A stretch of DNA of 59,416 bases from Spirochaetota bacterium. GTDB lineage: Bacteria; Spirochaetota; UBA4802; UB4802. The notes below the pieces were generated by a model. The model was not told where the DNA came from. It saw only the letters and a list, made by a program, of their open reading frames with translations, and did no database searches. Within the stretch, counting starts at the first letter, position 1, and every line of letters starts with the position of its first letter. Shown piece after piece: positions 26,861 through 35,786 of the stretch. The position numbers and the translations under genes were made by a program. The stretch is from positions 1 to 59,416 of the forward strand of contig JBFLZD010000018.1 of assembly GCA_040756435.1 (NCBI GenBank), given 5' to 3'.

Positions 26861-27595
26861 ATGACTATTCTGAAACTGGAAAATGTTTCATTATCGTTAG
26901 ATGAAAGGCCAATACTCAATAACCTTTCTGTTGACTTCTGGGAAGGACATATCCATGCAATTGTTGGCCCCAATGGTGCGGGCAAATCAACATTTTCATA
27001 CGTTGTTATGGGGCTTAGCGGTTATAAAAATATTACTGGTACTATCTATTTTAAAGGAAAACCCATAAACAATCTCACTGTGTATGAGCGAGCAAAATTA
27101 GGAATAAGCCTTGGATGGCAGGAACCTGCCCGATTTGAAGGACTAACTGTTGCACAATACCTGAAGGCATCAAAAAAGGATACTGGCATGCCCATTGAAG
27201 AAGCAATGGAAGTTGTAGGATTGCAACCACAGGAATACCTGCAGCGTGCATGCGACAAAACCTTAAGTGGCGGTGAACGAAAACGCATTGAGTTAGCTTC
27301 ACTATTAGTTATGCAACCTGAGCTTGTGCTTCTTGATGAACCTGATTCAGGCATTGATGTGGAAGCTCTGGAGCGCATCTTTGATGCAATAAATATATTA
27401 AAGGAAAGAGGTTCTACGGTAATAACTATCACCCATAGCATGGCAGTTTTAAAAAAAGCCGAGCATGCATTTTTAATGTGCCACGGCAGCATTATTGATA
27501 AGGGGAGCATTGATAAAATTTCAGGATATTTTGAAAATAAATGCATCCCCTGCGGACATAAAAATATTCCTGTTTTAGGAGAAGTACAGCAATGA
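26861..27595 (+). CDS. smsC: SufC-like Fe-S assembly ATPase (SmsC)
   Basis: A 244-aa ABC-type ATPase. Walker A GPNGAGKST (near residue 36), Q-loop in SLGWQEPARFEGLTV, signature LSGGERKRIELA (near 134) and Walker B LVLLDEPDSGID (near 155) are all intact, and the D-S-G-I-D ending is the SufC form. ATG 26861 follows AGGAG; the frame extends upstream without support. Together with the next gene it matches the two-gene SUF-like minimal system (SMS) of archaea and some anaerobic bacteria. It powers cluster assembly on the SufB-like partner. Confidence 0.9.
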   Translation: MTILKLENVSLSLDERPILNNLSVDFWEGHIHAIVGPNGAGKSTFSYVVMGLSGYKNITGTIYFKGKPINNLTVYERAKLGISLGWQEPARFEGLTVAQYLKASKKDTGMPIEEAMEVVGLQPQEYLQRACDKTLSGGERKRIELASLLVMQPELVLLDEPDSGIDVEALERIFDAINILKERGSTVITITHSMAVLKKAEHAFLMCHGSIIDKGSIDKISGYFENKCIPCGHKNIPVLGEVQQ

Positions 27596-28530
27596 ATGAT
27601 AAACGCGAAATTGCAAAAACATTATATAAAACAATGGGGCTTACTGACGCTGCCTTAAACGACCCTGATATTGCTCATTTAGTTATAAACGGCAATATGG
27701 TGGTTGGTGCACATTTAGTGCCAGGACTTGTGGTTGAGCCCCATGAAACGCACAATGGTGTTACCGTAAAAATGAAAGTATTAGCAGGTAACATTCTTCA
27801 AAAGCCAGTGCATCTTTGTTTTGGCATGCTTCCCGAGGATGGTCTTCAAGAAATTATCATGGATGTTACAATAGAAGAGCATGCAAAAGTTTCTATACTT
27901 GCTCACTGCACATTTCCCAATGCAAAAAATATTACACACAAAATGCAGGCAACTATTGTTATTAAAGAGGGAGCAAATTACTCATATTTAGAGCGCCATG
28001 TGCATGCACCACAAGGATTAATTACTGTAGTTCCGCATGCGATAATTACTGTGGAAAAGAATGCTACCTTTAAAACTGACTTTGAGCTTTTGCGGGGAAA
28101 AGCAGGTATTATTGACATCAATTATGAAACAACCTGCTACGATGGAAGCCTTTTAGAGATGAACGCCAAGGTAAATGGTATTGACGATGACGACATTACC
28201 ATACGGGAAACAGGACATTTAAAAGGTGAAGGCGCCGTTGGCGTACTAACTACACGTATTGCAGTGCGAGATAACGCAAAAGCTACAGTATACAATACAT
28301 TAACTGCACATGCAGCATTTGCGCGGGGACATGTTGATTGCAAGGAAATCATTCAGGATAATGGTGTTGCAAAAGCCATCCCTATTGTTGAGGTGTATCA
28401 TCCAAAAGCCCATGTTACTCATGAAGCAGCTATTGGCAGTGTTGATGATAAGCAGCTGCAAACTCTTATGGCACGCGGGCTTAATGAAGACGAAGCAGTG
28501 GACTTGATTATTCAGGGACTATTGTCATGA
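27592..28530 (+). CDS. smsB: SufB-like scaffold of the minimal system (SmsB)
   Basis: A 312-aa beta-helix protein, much shorter than SufB (about 470-490 aa). It has GVTVKMKVLAG, ILAHCTFPNAKN, YSYLERHVHAP, ALLRGKAG-like ELLRGKAGIIDINYETT and a C-terminal EAAIGSVDDKQLQTLMARGL, which is the SufB/SufD signature end. Its ATG overlaps the smsC stop (ATGA), so the two are coupled. No cysteine desulfurase or SufD/SufE/SufU gene is adjacent, so sulfur must come from elsewhere or from sulfide directly. The converging next gene overlaps its end by 6 bases. Confidence 0.88.
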   Translation: MNDKREIAKTLYKTMGLTDAALNDPDIAHLVINGNMVVGAHLVPGLVVEPHETHNGVTVKMKVLAGNILQKPVHLCFGMLPEDGLQEIIMDVTIEEHAKVSILAHCTFPNAKNITHKMQATIVIKEGANYSYLERHVHAPQGLITVVPHAIITVEKNATFKTDFELLRGKAGIIDINYETTCYDGSLLEMNAKVNGIDDDDITIRETGHLKGEGAVGVLTTRIAVRDNAKATVYNTLTAHAAFARGHVDCKEIIQDNGVAKAIPIVEVYHPKAHVTHEAAIGSVDDKQLQTLMARGLNEDEAVDLIIQGLLS

Positions 28531-28959
28531 TGAAATTTTATTTACATGTTTTTCTATGGCAAGTGCTGTAACACCCAATAATGAAAGCAATATAAAAAAT
28601 ATCATTGTTTTTATTGAAAGATCACTGCCCTGCTGGCGGCGTAAAAGCAATAATTCAAGATACATGGCATCACTGGACGTAAATTCTTTCTGCTGGGCAA
28701 CGCGGTTATCAAACTCTTTCAGAATATACTCAATGCCTGCACCCGCCTCATCATAGCGGTCATATCCAGCAAAAATGTGAGGATTTCGCAGTATAATATA
28801 TACTTGCTGTAATTTGTGGCTATCATCCTGGGTTAAAAGCTTTTCTATTGCTGGTTCAGTAACCACTTTTGAATAGATGCCAGGCAATCCAAAAATAATT
28901 CCTGCAACAAACACTGCTATGGAAAAATAAAAATATATTTTACTATCGTCAAATTTCAT
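28525..28959 (-). CDS. Small membrane protein with two TM segments
   Basis: A 144-aa protein. An N-terminal TM helix (YFYFSIAVFVAGIIFGLPGI) and a C-terminal one (MIFFILLSLLGVTALAI) enclose about 85 charged residues that should lie on one side of the membrane. I do not recognise the family. Its ATG overlaps the stop of the lipoprotein gene (ATGA), so the pair is probably translated together and may form a complex. Confidence 0.7.
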   Translation of the reverse strand: MKFDDSKIYFYFSIAVFVAGIIFGLPGIYSKVVTEPAIEKLLTQDDSHKLQQVYIILRNPHIFAGYDRYDEAGAGIEYILKEFDNRVAQQKEFTSSDAMYLELLLLRRQQGSDLSIKTMIFFILLSLLGVTALAIEKHVNKISS

Positions 28960-29417
28960 TGTCCAACCTCTTGTAAATATGTTACTATATCAACGGTTTC
29001 ATAGTCTGCCTTTTCCACTTTTACCATAACCTCAGGCAAAACCAATGCCGCTTCCTGCTGTTTTATAACTTCATTAATGTCTATCTCCAATTCATTGAAC
29101 AACGGCTTGATTGCTTCTTCAGATTCATTCTGTGTAATGGGTATCTGTTGTACTTGTTTTGGCAAAAGTTTATCAACAGATACAGTTAATTGCTTAAGAG
29201 TACGCTTATCTTCAGTAACTATCGCCACTGTTGCCGTATAGTTTTTTACAACTTTTTTTATGCTGGTGTTTAGTATGGTTACGGTATAGGTAGTAGCAAA
29301 TACAGGTATATTTTTCTGGAAGACCACCTGTACTGAAAACTCAACATCACCCACATCAACATACTGTGTGCAGGCAGTACATATCACAACTAACAGCGGA
29401 ATTATGTGTTTTATCAT
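28956..29417 (-). CDS. Small lipoprotein of unknown function
   Basis: A 153-aa protein beginning with a short lipoprotein signal (IIPLLVVICTAC, Cys as lipobox residue). The mature part has beta-strand-like alternation (FATTYTVTILNTSIKKVVKNYTATVAIVTED), as in an immunoglobulin-like or FxLYD-type domain, then an acidic tail. It is the first gene of a two-gene unit with the membrane protein at 28525-28959. Function unknown. Confidence 0.7.
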   Translation of the reverse strand: MIKHIIPLLVVICTACTQYVDVGDVEFSVQVVFQKNIPVFATTYTVTILNTSIKKVVKNYTATVAIVTEDKRTLKQLTVSVDKLLPKQVQQIPITQNESEEAIKPLFNELEIDINEVIKQQEAALVLPEVMVKVEKADYETVDIVTYLQEVGQ

Positions 29418-29515
29418 TAGTACCTCGTCTATGGTATTGTGCCGTTATTGTCCTATTGTATAGATTTAGTCAAGTAAAATGTTAAAAAGTACACATTACT
29501 ACTGTGTTGGGGTGT

Positions 29516-30235
29516 TTATCGTTGCATTTTTTCTATAATAAATTCAACATTCTTAAAAAATCTTGTGATATCTTTCCCATTCCGTGTTTTAACATAAGCC
29601 TTTCCCAAGACTATGTTTTGAAAAAACCGTGGTGGGCTTTCTATAAGCATGCCATCTATGGTATAGACTGGCAAATCTTCTTCATTATAGTCATACGTTG
29701 GAACAAGCGTATAAGCTAAAATCTTCCCATAGGCAGGAATTATTCCACTCCATCGTTGCTGTACAAAGTTATAATGTTCTTTTATTATATCCTTCATTGC
29801 CTTTTGTTTTTGCTCTATCGATAGCTCATTGAAATTGCTGGGCAGGTTAACCTTTTTTAATAAAAATGATTGTGTTAGTGCACAAATAAATATTGGCGAG
29901 GGCTTTGGCTTTTCTGTAACGCAGTATAAGAAGGGTTTAAAGTTTTTATACTCTTCTTCTTTATTTTGCCTTTTTTCTTTTTCCTGCTTCTGTATTTCCT
30001 GTGCAATCTCTTCTTTTGTTTCTTGTAACTTTTCAAGTATCTTTTCTTTTGGTTCATCAAGTGCACTGTGTAGATTGCATATGATATGCTCATTAAGTGT
30101 AGCCTTATCCAGAAATTCATCAATACGCCGTATACCTTTTGATATATTGTTATATCCCAACCGCCGTGCTACTTCTTTTTTAGAAAGATTTTTTTGGTGC
30201 ATAATATCATGCATAAATCTGTGAATTGCATACAT
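29516..30235 (-). CDS. HTH-containing protein of unknown function
   Basis: A 239-aa protein. The N-terminal ~60 residues (KNLSKKEVARRLGYNNISKGIRRIDEFL, split at 16-43) look like a Cro/CI-type helix-turn-helix. A Lys/Glu-rich coiled coil (about 62-96) follows, then a globular C-terminal domain. The start is fixed by GGAGGG 8 bases before ATG 30235. It is the first gene on the left of an AAA+/WYL cluster on the same strand, though 190 bases separate it from the ATPase stop. It could regulate or recruit the cluster; function unknown. Confidence 0.7.
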   Translation of the reverse strand: MYAIHRFMHDIMHQKNLSKKEVARRLGYNNISKGIRRIDEFLDKATLNEHIICNLHSALDEPKEKILEKLQETKEEIAQEIQKQEKEKRQNKEEEYKNFKPFLYCVTEKPKPSPIFICALTQSFLLKKVNLPSNFNELSIEQKQKAMKDIIKEHYNFVQQRWSGIIPAYGKILAYTLVPTYDYNEEDLPVYTIDGMLIESPPRFFQNIVLGKAYVKTRNGKDITRFFKNVEFIIEKMQR

Positions 30236-30378
30236 GGGTATTCCCTCCTTTTTGTAATTATTTTAAACACCACAGAGGATTTAATTTTTTTACATAAGTA
30301 ATTTTTGTTGATTTGCGGATACTTTAAAAACATTTTCTATAAAACATAGTACATTATTTCACATGCATAATGTAACAA

Positions 30379-30419
30379 AAGGATGTACACAAGACCAGCA
30401 AAGCCCTGCATACATCCTT
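30379..30419 (-). terminator. Inverted repeat, possible terminator after the AAA+ gene
   Basis: AAGGATGTA (30379-30387) pairs with TACATCCTT (30411-30419), a 9-bp stem with a 23-base loop, 8 bases past the AAA+ stop codon. On the minus strand it is followed by TTTTG, a weak T run. Function as a terminator is plausible but not strong. Confidence 0.45.
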
Positions 30420-30426
30420 AATGTCC

Positions 30427-32661
30427 TTATACTGTAAATCCTGTTTTCACACTTTTACCTTTTTTCATGTACTGCACTTCTTTTTCAAGCGCATCAATGA
30501 TGGCATCGTGGTTAGTTAAATCATCCATCATTATGATTTTCTGATATACAGCTTTGACATGTCCAGGGGTTAATCCTTCAAGTGCGGTTATTCTTTCCTT
30601 TTGCGGCAACGATAGCGGGTTGCTATCGCTTACAAAATAACGCTCATAAAGTTTAACACGCATGTCAGGCTGTACAGGATTAAATTTAATTTTATAAGTA
30701 AAACGACGCATGACAGCAGTATCTAAAAGCTCCAGCATATTTGTTGAACACAATAAGACGCCCTTAAAATTTTCCATTTGTACTAACATCTCATTGACAA
30801 AGGAAATTTCCCAGGAACGCTGTGCATGCTCACGGCTTGCAAAGAATGTGTCAGCCTCATCAATAAACAGCAGTGCATTGTTTTCGTGCGCTTCTTCAAA
30901 GGCCTGACGCATAAGCTTTTCGGTTTCCCCAACATACTTTTCCATGAGATCTGATGCACACTTTATGATAAGCTCTTTGCCTACCTGATTTGCAAGGTAT
31001 TTGACAAACTCGGTTTTTCCTGTACCTGATGGCCCCCATAGCAGGATAGAAATATTTGTAATATTGCATTGCCCGGCATAATAACGCCTGATAGCCTTTA
31101 CAACTCCATCAAGATTGATATCAGTGTTGCAGAATGTCAGATCATACTGTGGGGTTAAAGGATTAAGCTTATGGCTATGTATAGTACCAGAAAGATCAGC
31201 ATGGCGCTGCAACAGCCTTTCCAGTACAGTAACTATCATATCTTCCAATATTATTTTCTGTGAAACCATGGTTTCAACTGTTTTTATACTATTTGCAATT
31301 TCTGCAGCGTTGACAGCATATTTATGCGATAGTTCATGGATTATGGTACTGGTGAAATATTTTTCAAGCTTACTGCTCTTTAGTATTCTTTGCCATAGAA
31401 CAATACGCTGTGCAGAAGTGAAGTGCCTAAATTTTATGCTGTAGTTGAAACGGCGCAATGTTGAAGATGACATCCCATATATAGAATTCGTAATCCATAT
31501 ACACTGTGCAGCACAAGTATCAAGCAAATCATTAATCGTGCCTTTATCGCCTGAATCAAAGGAGAAAAATGATAAAAATGACAGCGTATTAAGAATGGTG
31601 TCGGCTTCATCAATAATAAGAATTGCATCATTTTTTTCAGCCATCTTCATAGCTATGGTTATAGCCATAATACGTGAACTTATGCTTTCATGCCTGGTGG
31701 TTTCACGCCCACTGGTATAGGTAAGTACAAAGACTTTACGGTGGGTGTTCGCTGCTATGCTTCGTGCAAACTGGGTTTTACCTGTGCCGGGGGTCCCGTA
31801 TAAAAGGATATTACAGGGTTTTTTGCTTTGTAATAAGCTTGTTACTATAGATTTATCATCATCTGATACACTAAACTCTTGCAATGGTATCGTTGGTTCA
31901 GTATCTATTTTAACGTATTTTGTAAGCAGATCTTCACTTGCAACATCATTCAAAAATTCAATAATTTCATCCGACAAAACTATATATTCGTATCCGTCAG
32001 GATTTATTGATTCAATGATGCGTGAGGTATATAAAATCCCTTTTTTTGATAGAGACATTTTAACGGCAGAAAGTGACAATCCTGTAGCTATAGCAATACG
32101 CTTTTGCAATTCACTGTAATTAACTTCGGATAACAGTTCTTTCAATGGGCTGTTTGGTATTGAAATAGCAATAGCCCATAATTTCATAATGGCACAATCA
32201 ATGTCAGTAAGTGAAAAAAATTCCATCAGTTTAGCTAAGCGCTCATCTAATTCATTTTTATGCTGTGCAATAGTTTCATATTCTTTTTTTATGAACATAA
32301 AAATCTTGTAACGAACAGTTGCCCATTTTTTCTTTTGCACAGCATCCAGTACAATACGCATGATTGTAGAACCTAAGTCTGAAGGATTATACAAGCTCTC
32401 TAACGCATCTTTATAGTAATCTGGACCAAATTCATCACGGTTTTTCTTTTCATTTTCCGAAAAAAGTGATTCTATCATCTCTCTGCGGCTTTTTATACTC
32501 AAACATTCCATACACAGTGTAAGCAATCGTTCGTTTGGTTCTAAATGCTGTAGTAAATTCATTGTGTATACCATTATCTCTTTGCGTATAGAAGCCTCCA
32601 ACACTGTCTGTGGTGCACTGTGAAAAAGTTTACGACTTCGAAATGATTTTGGTAAAGGCAT
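30427..32661 (-). CDS. Protein with two AAA+ ATPase modules
   Basis: A 744-aa protein. Residues 1-265 are a helical N-terminal region with no motif I recognise. The first AAA+ module has GTPGTGKT (near 288) and ILIIDEADT; the second has GPSGTGKT (near 541), LLFIDEADT and a VGETEKLM pore-like segment, with arginine-finger-like LRRF/MRRF after each. ATG 32661 follows AGGAGGT. Paired AAA+ modules usually unfold or remodel proteins or DNA complexes. It lies downstream of a WYL regulator on the same strand. I do not know this architecture as a named family. Confidence 0.85.
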   Translation of the reverse strand: MPLPKSFRSRKLFHSAPQTVLEASIRKEIMVYTMNLLQHLEPNERLLTLCMECLSIKSRREMIESLFSENEKKNRDEFGPDYYKDALESLYNPSDLGSTIMRIVLDAVQKKKWATVRYKIFMFIKKEYETIAQHKNELDERLAKLMEFFSLTDIDCAIMKLWAIAISIPNSPLKELLSEVNYSELQKRIAIATGLSLSAVKMSLSKKGILYTSRIIESINPDGYEYIVLSDEIIEFLNDVASEDLLTKYVKIDTEPTIPLQEFSVSDDDKSIVTSLLQSKKPCNILLYGTPGTGKTQFARSIAANTHRKVFVLTYTSGRETTRHESISSRIMAITIAMKMAEKNDAILIIDEADTILNTLSFLSFFSFDSGDKGTINDLLDTCAAQCIWITNSIYGMSSSTLRRFNYSIKFRHFTSAQRIVLWQRILKSSKLEKYFTSTIIHELSHKYAVNAAEIANSIKTVETMVSQKIILEDMIVTVLERLLQRHADLSGTIHSHKLNPLTPQYDLTFCNTDINLDGVVKAIRRYYAGQCNITNISILLWGPSGTGKTEFVKYLANQVGKELIIKCASDLMEKYVGETEKLMRQAFEEAHENNALLFIDEADTFFASREHAQRSWEISFVNEMLVQMENFKGVLLCSTNMLELLDTAVMRRFTYKIKFNPVQPDMRVKLYERYFVSDSNPLSLPQKERITALEGLTPGHVKAVYQKIIMMDDLTNHDAIIDALEKEVQYMKKGKSVKTGFTV

Positions 32662-32830
32662 AGCTACCTCCTGTAATGGTAATATAGGGTACATTGTTAA
32701 CACCGGGGTTGTTGAAGATAGATCTTTTATAGTAACTATCGCTACTACATTAAGACTCCTAAGGCAGGTTATTTATTGGTAATATACTAAAAACTTAGAA
32801 AGAAAGGTAGTAACTGACTTGCGATGTTTA

Positions 32831-33772
32831 TTATTCATACATGCTCAAGCTTTCCTTAAGCATGTTTATCATGGCCTGGCGAACCTTTTGTGGACTAACT
32901 ATCTCCACCTGTTTACCATAGAGCACAAGTTGCTTGCACAGATATAGGTAATCGCTTATGGCAAATGTTGCTCTGTACCAGTTATTGGGCTCCTTTTGTA
33001 TTGCAGGATGTAACAAGGCAATAATATTTTCAACGGTTGTTTTTGCAACCTGTGAATAGCGAATTGTAACTTCCACGGTATTAGCATTATTGATAAATGC
33101 GCTCAATGAAGTTGCAAACAGGTCATCAACATCAGGCACTTCCCATTCAAAATTGTGCAATGCATCACACACTACAACATCCTGTATGCGCTCAGCAACA
33201 AGCGGCAGGTATTTCTTCATATCTGTATCATACACTATAAGATACAGATTATTGTTACGAAATATAAAATAACACGGGCACAGTTTCCAGTTTGTCAGTA
33301 ACTGCCCTTCATTGGTTTTGTATGTGCACCGTATCATACGCTTTTCAAGCGCTGCAAAATAGATGCGTGCCAATGTCCACAGTGCTCGATCAGGATTGGC
33401 TGCAATAAATTTTTGCAATACCATATCACGTGTTGAATCTTTTACCACAAAGCCGCTATACACGCGTGCAATTTCAAGCTGCATATCAGCGTCAAGGTCT
33501 TCTGCAAGTGCTGTTATGAGTCCACCCTGTGTACGGTCAACACTTATTCCCAACTCATCTTCAATATGATCATTGATATATTTTCGGACATGGCTGTCGC
33601 TAATGTCCTTCTCATCTTCTTCAAGCGATAGTAACCGGGCAAGGCTTGCTGCATTCCAGGTTTCGTTGGCTCCAGGTGGTGATTGCAAAAGTGCCAGTAT
33701 ATGAAGGTAGCGTTTTAACACGCTGATCTTGCCTTCAGGGTTGGGGAAGTTGTGATCGTTTTTGCGAGCCAT
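32831..33772 (-). CDS. WYL-domain transcriptional regulator
   Basis: A 313-aa protein with an N-terminal winged-helix part (LKRYLHILALLQSPPG ... SDSHVRKYINDHIEDELG) and a central WYL-type domain (KLCPCYFIFRNNNLYLIVYDTDMKKYLPL) followed by a C-terminal extension (about 240-313). WYL proteins sense nucleic acid or nucleotide ligands and often control defence operons or replication genes. It stands directly upstream of the double-AAA+ gene, which suggests it controls it. No ribosome site is visible before ATG 33772. Confidence 0.82.
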   Translation of the reverse strand: MARKNDHNFPNPEGKISVLKRYLHILALLQSPPGANETWNAASLARLLSLEEDEKDISDSHVRKYINDHIEDELGISVDRTQGGLITALAEDLDADMQLEIARVYSGFVVKDSTRDMVLQKFIAANPDRALWTLARIYFAALEKRMIRCTYKTNEGQLLTNWKLCPCYFIFRNNNLYLIVYDTDMKKYLPLVAERIQDVVVCDALHNFEWEVPDVDDLFATSLSAFINNANTVEVTIRYSQVAKTTVENIIALLHPAIQKEPNNWYRATFAISDYLYLCKQLVLYGKQVEIVSPQKVRQAMINMLKESLSMYE

Positions 33773-33942
33773 TGGTGTTATAATAACAACAGCATAAATA
33801 AACTTGTAAACAATTATTCTAAAAAAAATTTTATGAACAGTGTCCTATATAATTCTGCTTTCTTAACCAACAGGATTGAAATTTTTATGTATGCATTTTA
33901 TATGATGAATAAATTTAATGAATATGAAACAATAATAAATTA

Positions 33943-34470
33943 TTAACCAGTCTTTACTATAAGATTTTTAACCTTTTGAACAATCATATCAGGCAAAATG
34001 TCTCTATTTTCCATTGTTACCTCATGGATTTCAATATCATCACGCTGCTTTATTGACTTAATGAATTCATCCCCACCTAACGTTATGGTGCCAATAACAA
34101 TATTTGTGCTATCAAGTGCTTTGATTGCTATATCTTTAAAGGTTTCTGAAAAGCATTCCATCTTGCCAATTTCGTCCAGTATAATAATTGTATTACTGTG
34201 TGGAATGATTGATGGAACAGCAATTGTATCAATATTATGGATATCCACACCATACCGCCGTATGTGATATGGTGATACAATATTCTGATGTGCTAAATAA
34301 CCTTTTTTGCCATCCAATGTATGCAACACAAAGCCAGTGCGCCTGCCTTCTACTCTTTCTTCTTCAGTGTAAAATCCATTAGCGTGATATGGCAGCATTG
34401 CTATAATCTTTTTTATTACAGTAGTTTTACCTGATGACGGCGCACCGGTTAAAAATATATTTTTCTTCAT
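33943..34470 (-). CDS. THEP1-family nucleoside-triphosphatase
   Basis: A 175-aa P-loop NTPase. Walker A GAPSSGKTT is at residues 8-16, Walker B IIILDEIGKMECFS near 95, and GFYTEEERVEGRRTGF is the family's conserved loop. THEP1 enzymes hydrolyse NTPs with broad specificity; the physiological role is not clear. It stands alone on the minus strand, 33 bases left of the first hairpin element. Confidence 0.88.
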   Translation of the reverse strand: MKKNIFLTGAPSSGKTTVIKKIIAMLPYHANGFYTEEERVEGRRTGFVLHTLDGKKGYLAHQNIVSPYHIRRYGVDIHNIDTIAVPSIIPHSNTIIILDEIGKMECFSETFKDIAIKALDSTNIVIGTITLGGDEFIKSIKQRDDIEIHEVTMENRDILPDMIVQKVKNLIVKTG

Positions 34471-34502
34471 AATATTTATATAAAATATTATTGTTTCAAC
34501 AA

Positions 34503-34619
34503 TAATAATTCCTTAAAAAATATCATAATGAAAATAGTATATACCCCTGCCGCCTTCGGCGGCGGAGGTGTATACTATTTTATATTTTGTTCAAATTTCC
34601 ACATTTTAGGAATAATTAA
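34503..34619. mobile_element. MITE-like hairpin element, copy 1
   Basis: About 117 bp bounded by AATAATTCCT (left) and AGGAATAATT (right), an imperfect terminal inverted repeat. The middle is a strong stem: AGTATATACCCCTGCCGCC, loop TTCGGC, then GGCGGAGGTGTATACT. It matches the element at 37835-37949 in reverse orientation over nearly the whole length (TTTTATATTTTGTTCAA and the ends are shared). It encodes nothing. It may also act as a bidirectional terminator. Confidence 0.75.
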
Positions 34620-34845
34620 TGTTGTTTCAATGTATTATTCATCTATGCATGATGACAGGCTTTATTAATTTGACAGGAATTACTGTTACAAAAAATATAC
34701 TTACAACTATTTAACAGGAGTAAATATATTGTGTCAAGATATTTGTAAATAGCTTGTAATGATATAATTGCAATCAGATTATATTAATTATCATCAATTA
34801 AAAACTAAAAAAGACAATTATACATTTATGGTTAGGAGGAATGAT

Positions 34846-35772
34846 ATGGTAGAACGATATGAATTCGCAGGGGAATCATTTATAAAAAAAGCTGATGGCA
34901 GGATAGTAATATATTCAAATCCTGATGATGGAGAAATAAACAGGATTGCTCTTGAGTATGGCATAGATATACATTCGCTCTATTCTGCTCTTGATACTGA
35001 AGAACTATCACGATTTGAAATTGAAAAAGATTATATGGTTTTGATCTGGAAAATACCTACTTCCATGAAAATCAATGAACTTTCATCACTTAATGTTATT
35101 ACTATAGGTTTTTTTATAAAAGATGACACTATTGTAGTAATAAGCCCAGAAACGCTTCCCTATATAACCGAAAAAGTTCACAATTCTATTGAATATCATT
35201 TTGATGTGCTGTTCCACTTTCAGCATTATACCATTAAACATTTTACCGAACATCTTAAAATTATTAAAATGATTTCAAAGGAAATCCAAAACAAGATCAA
35301 CAAGTCCATTGAAACAAAACATCTGGTGCAGATGTTTAATCTTAGTGAAAAGCTCATATACTACCTTCATGCTATAGAAAGCAATATTAGCTCGCTGGTA
35401 AAATTACGGTCTTACCTTAAAGATAATGTAAATACAATTAATTTTGATTTCTTAAACGATATTATTATTGACCATCAGCAAGCAAAAAAACAGGCCGAAA
35501 TTTATACAGAAATCTTTGCGGGACTTATGGACGCTCGCGCAAGCATTGTAAATAACAACATGAATATTCTTATTAAAAATCTAACAAAGATAAATGTTAT
35601 TTTTCTGCCATTAAACTTAATAGCAGGGATTTTTGGAATGTCAGAATTTTCCATGATAACACAGGAGGTGCCCTGGTATATTTCATATGGCTTTTTTGGA
35701 ATTACAATATTATGTGCTGGTATAATGTTAAGCTTTTTACTTAATAAATATGATGAACGGTGGAGACGATAA
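34846..35772 (+). CDS. corA: CorA-like divalent-cation transporter
   Basis: A 308-aa protein with an N-terminal cytosolic alpha/beta domain, a long helix pair (about 115-240) and two C-terminal TM helices (INVIFLPLNLIAGIFGMSEF and WYISYGFFGITILCAGIMLS). The loop between them reads F-G-M-S, where CorA transporters have Y-G-M-N, so the ion-selectivity Asn is replaced by Ser. The start at 34846 follows AGGAGG at 34834-34839. Probably an Mg2+ or other divalent-metal channel with altered selectivity (inference). It lies between the two inverted hairpin elements and overlaps or abuts dus. Confidence 0.85.
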   Translation: MVERYEFAGESFIKKADGRIVIYSNPDDGEINRIALEYGIDIHSLYSALDTEELSRFEIEKDYMVLIWKIPTSMKINELSSLNVITIGFFIKDDTIVVISPETLPYITEKVHNSIEYHFDVLFHFQHYTIKHFTEHLKIIKMISKEIQNKINKSIETKHLVQMFNLSEKLIYYLHAIESNISSLVKLRSYLKDNVNTINFDFLNDIIIDHQQAKKQAEIYTEIFAGLMDARASIVNNNMNILIKNLTKINVIFLPLNLIAGIFGMSEFSMITQEVPWYISYGFFGITILCAGIMLSFLLNKYDERWRR

Positions 35773-35786
35773 AATTAAATATCACC

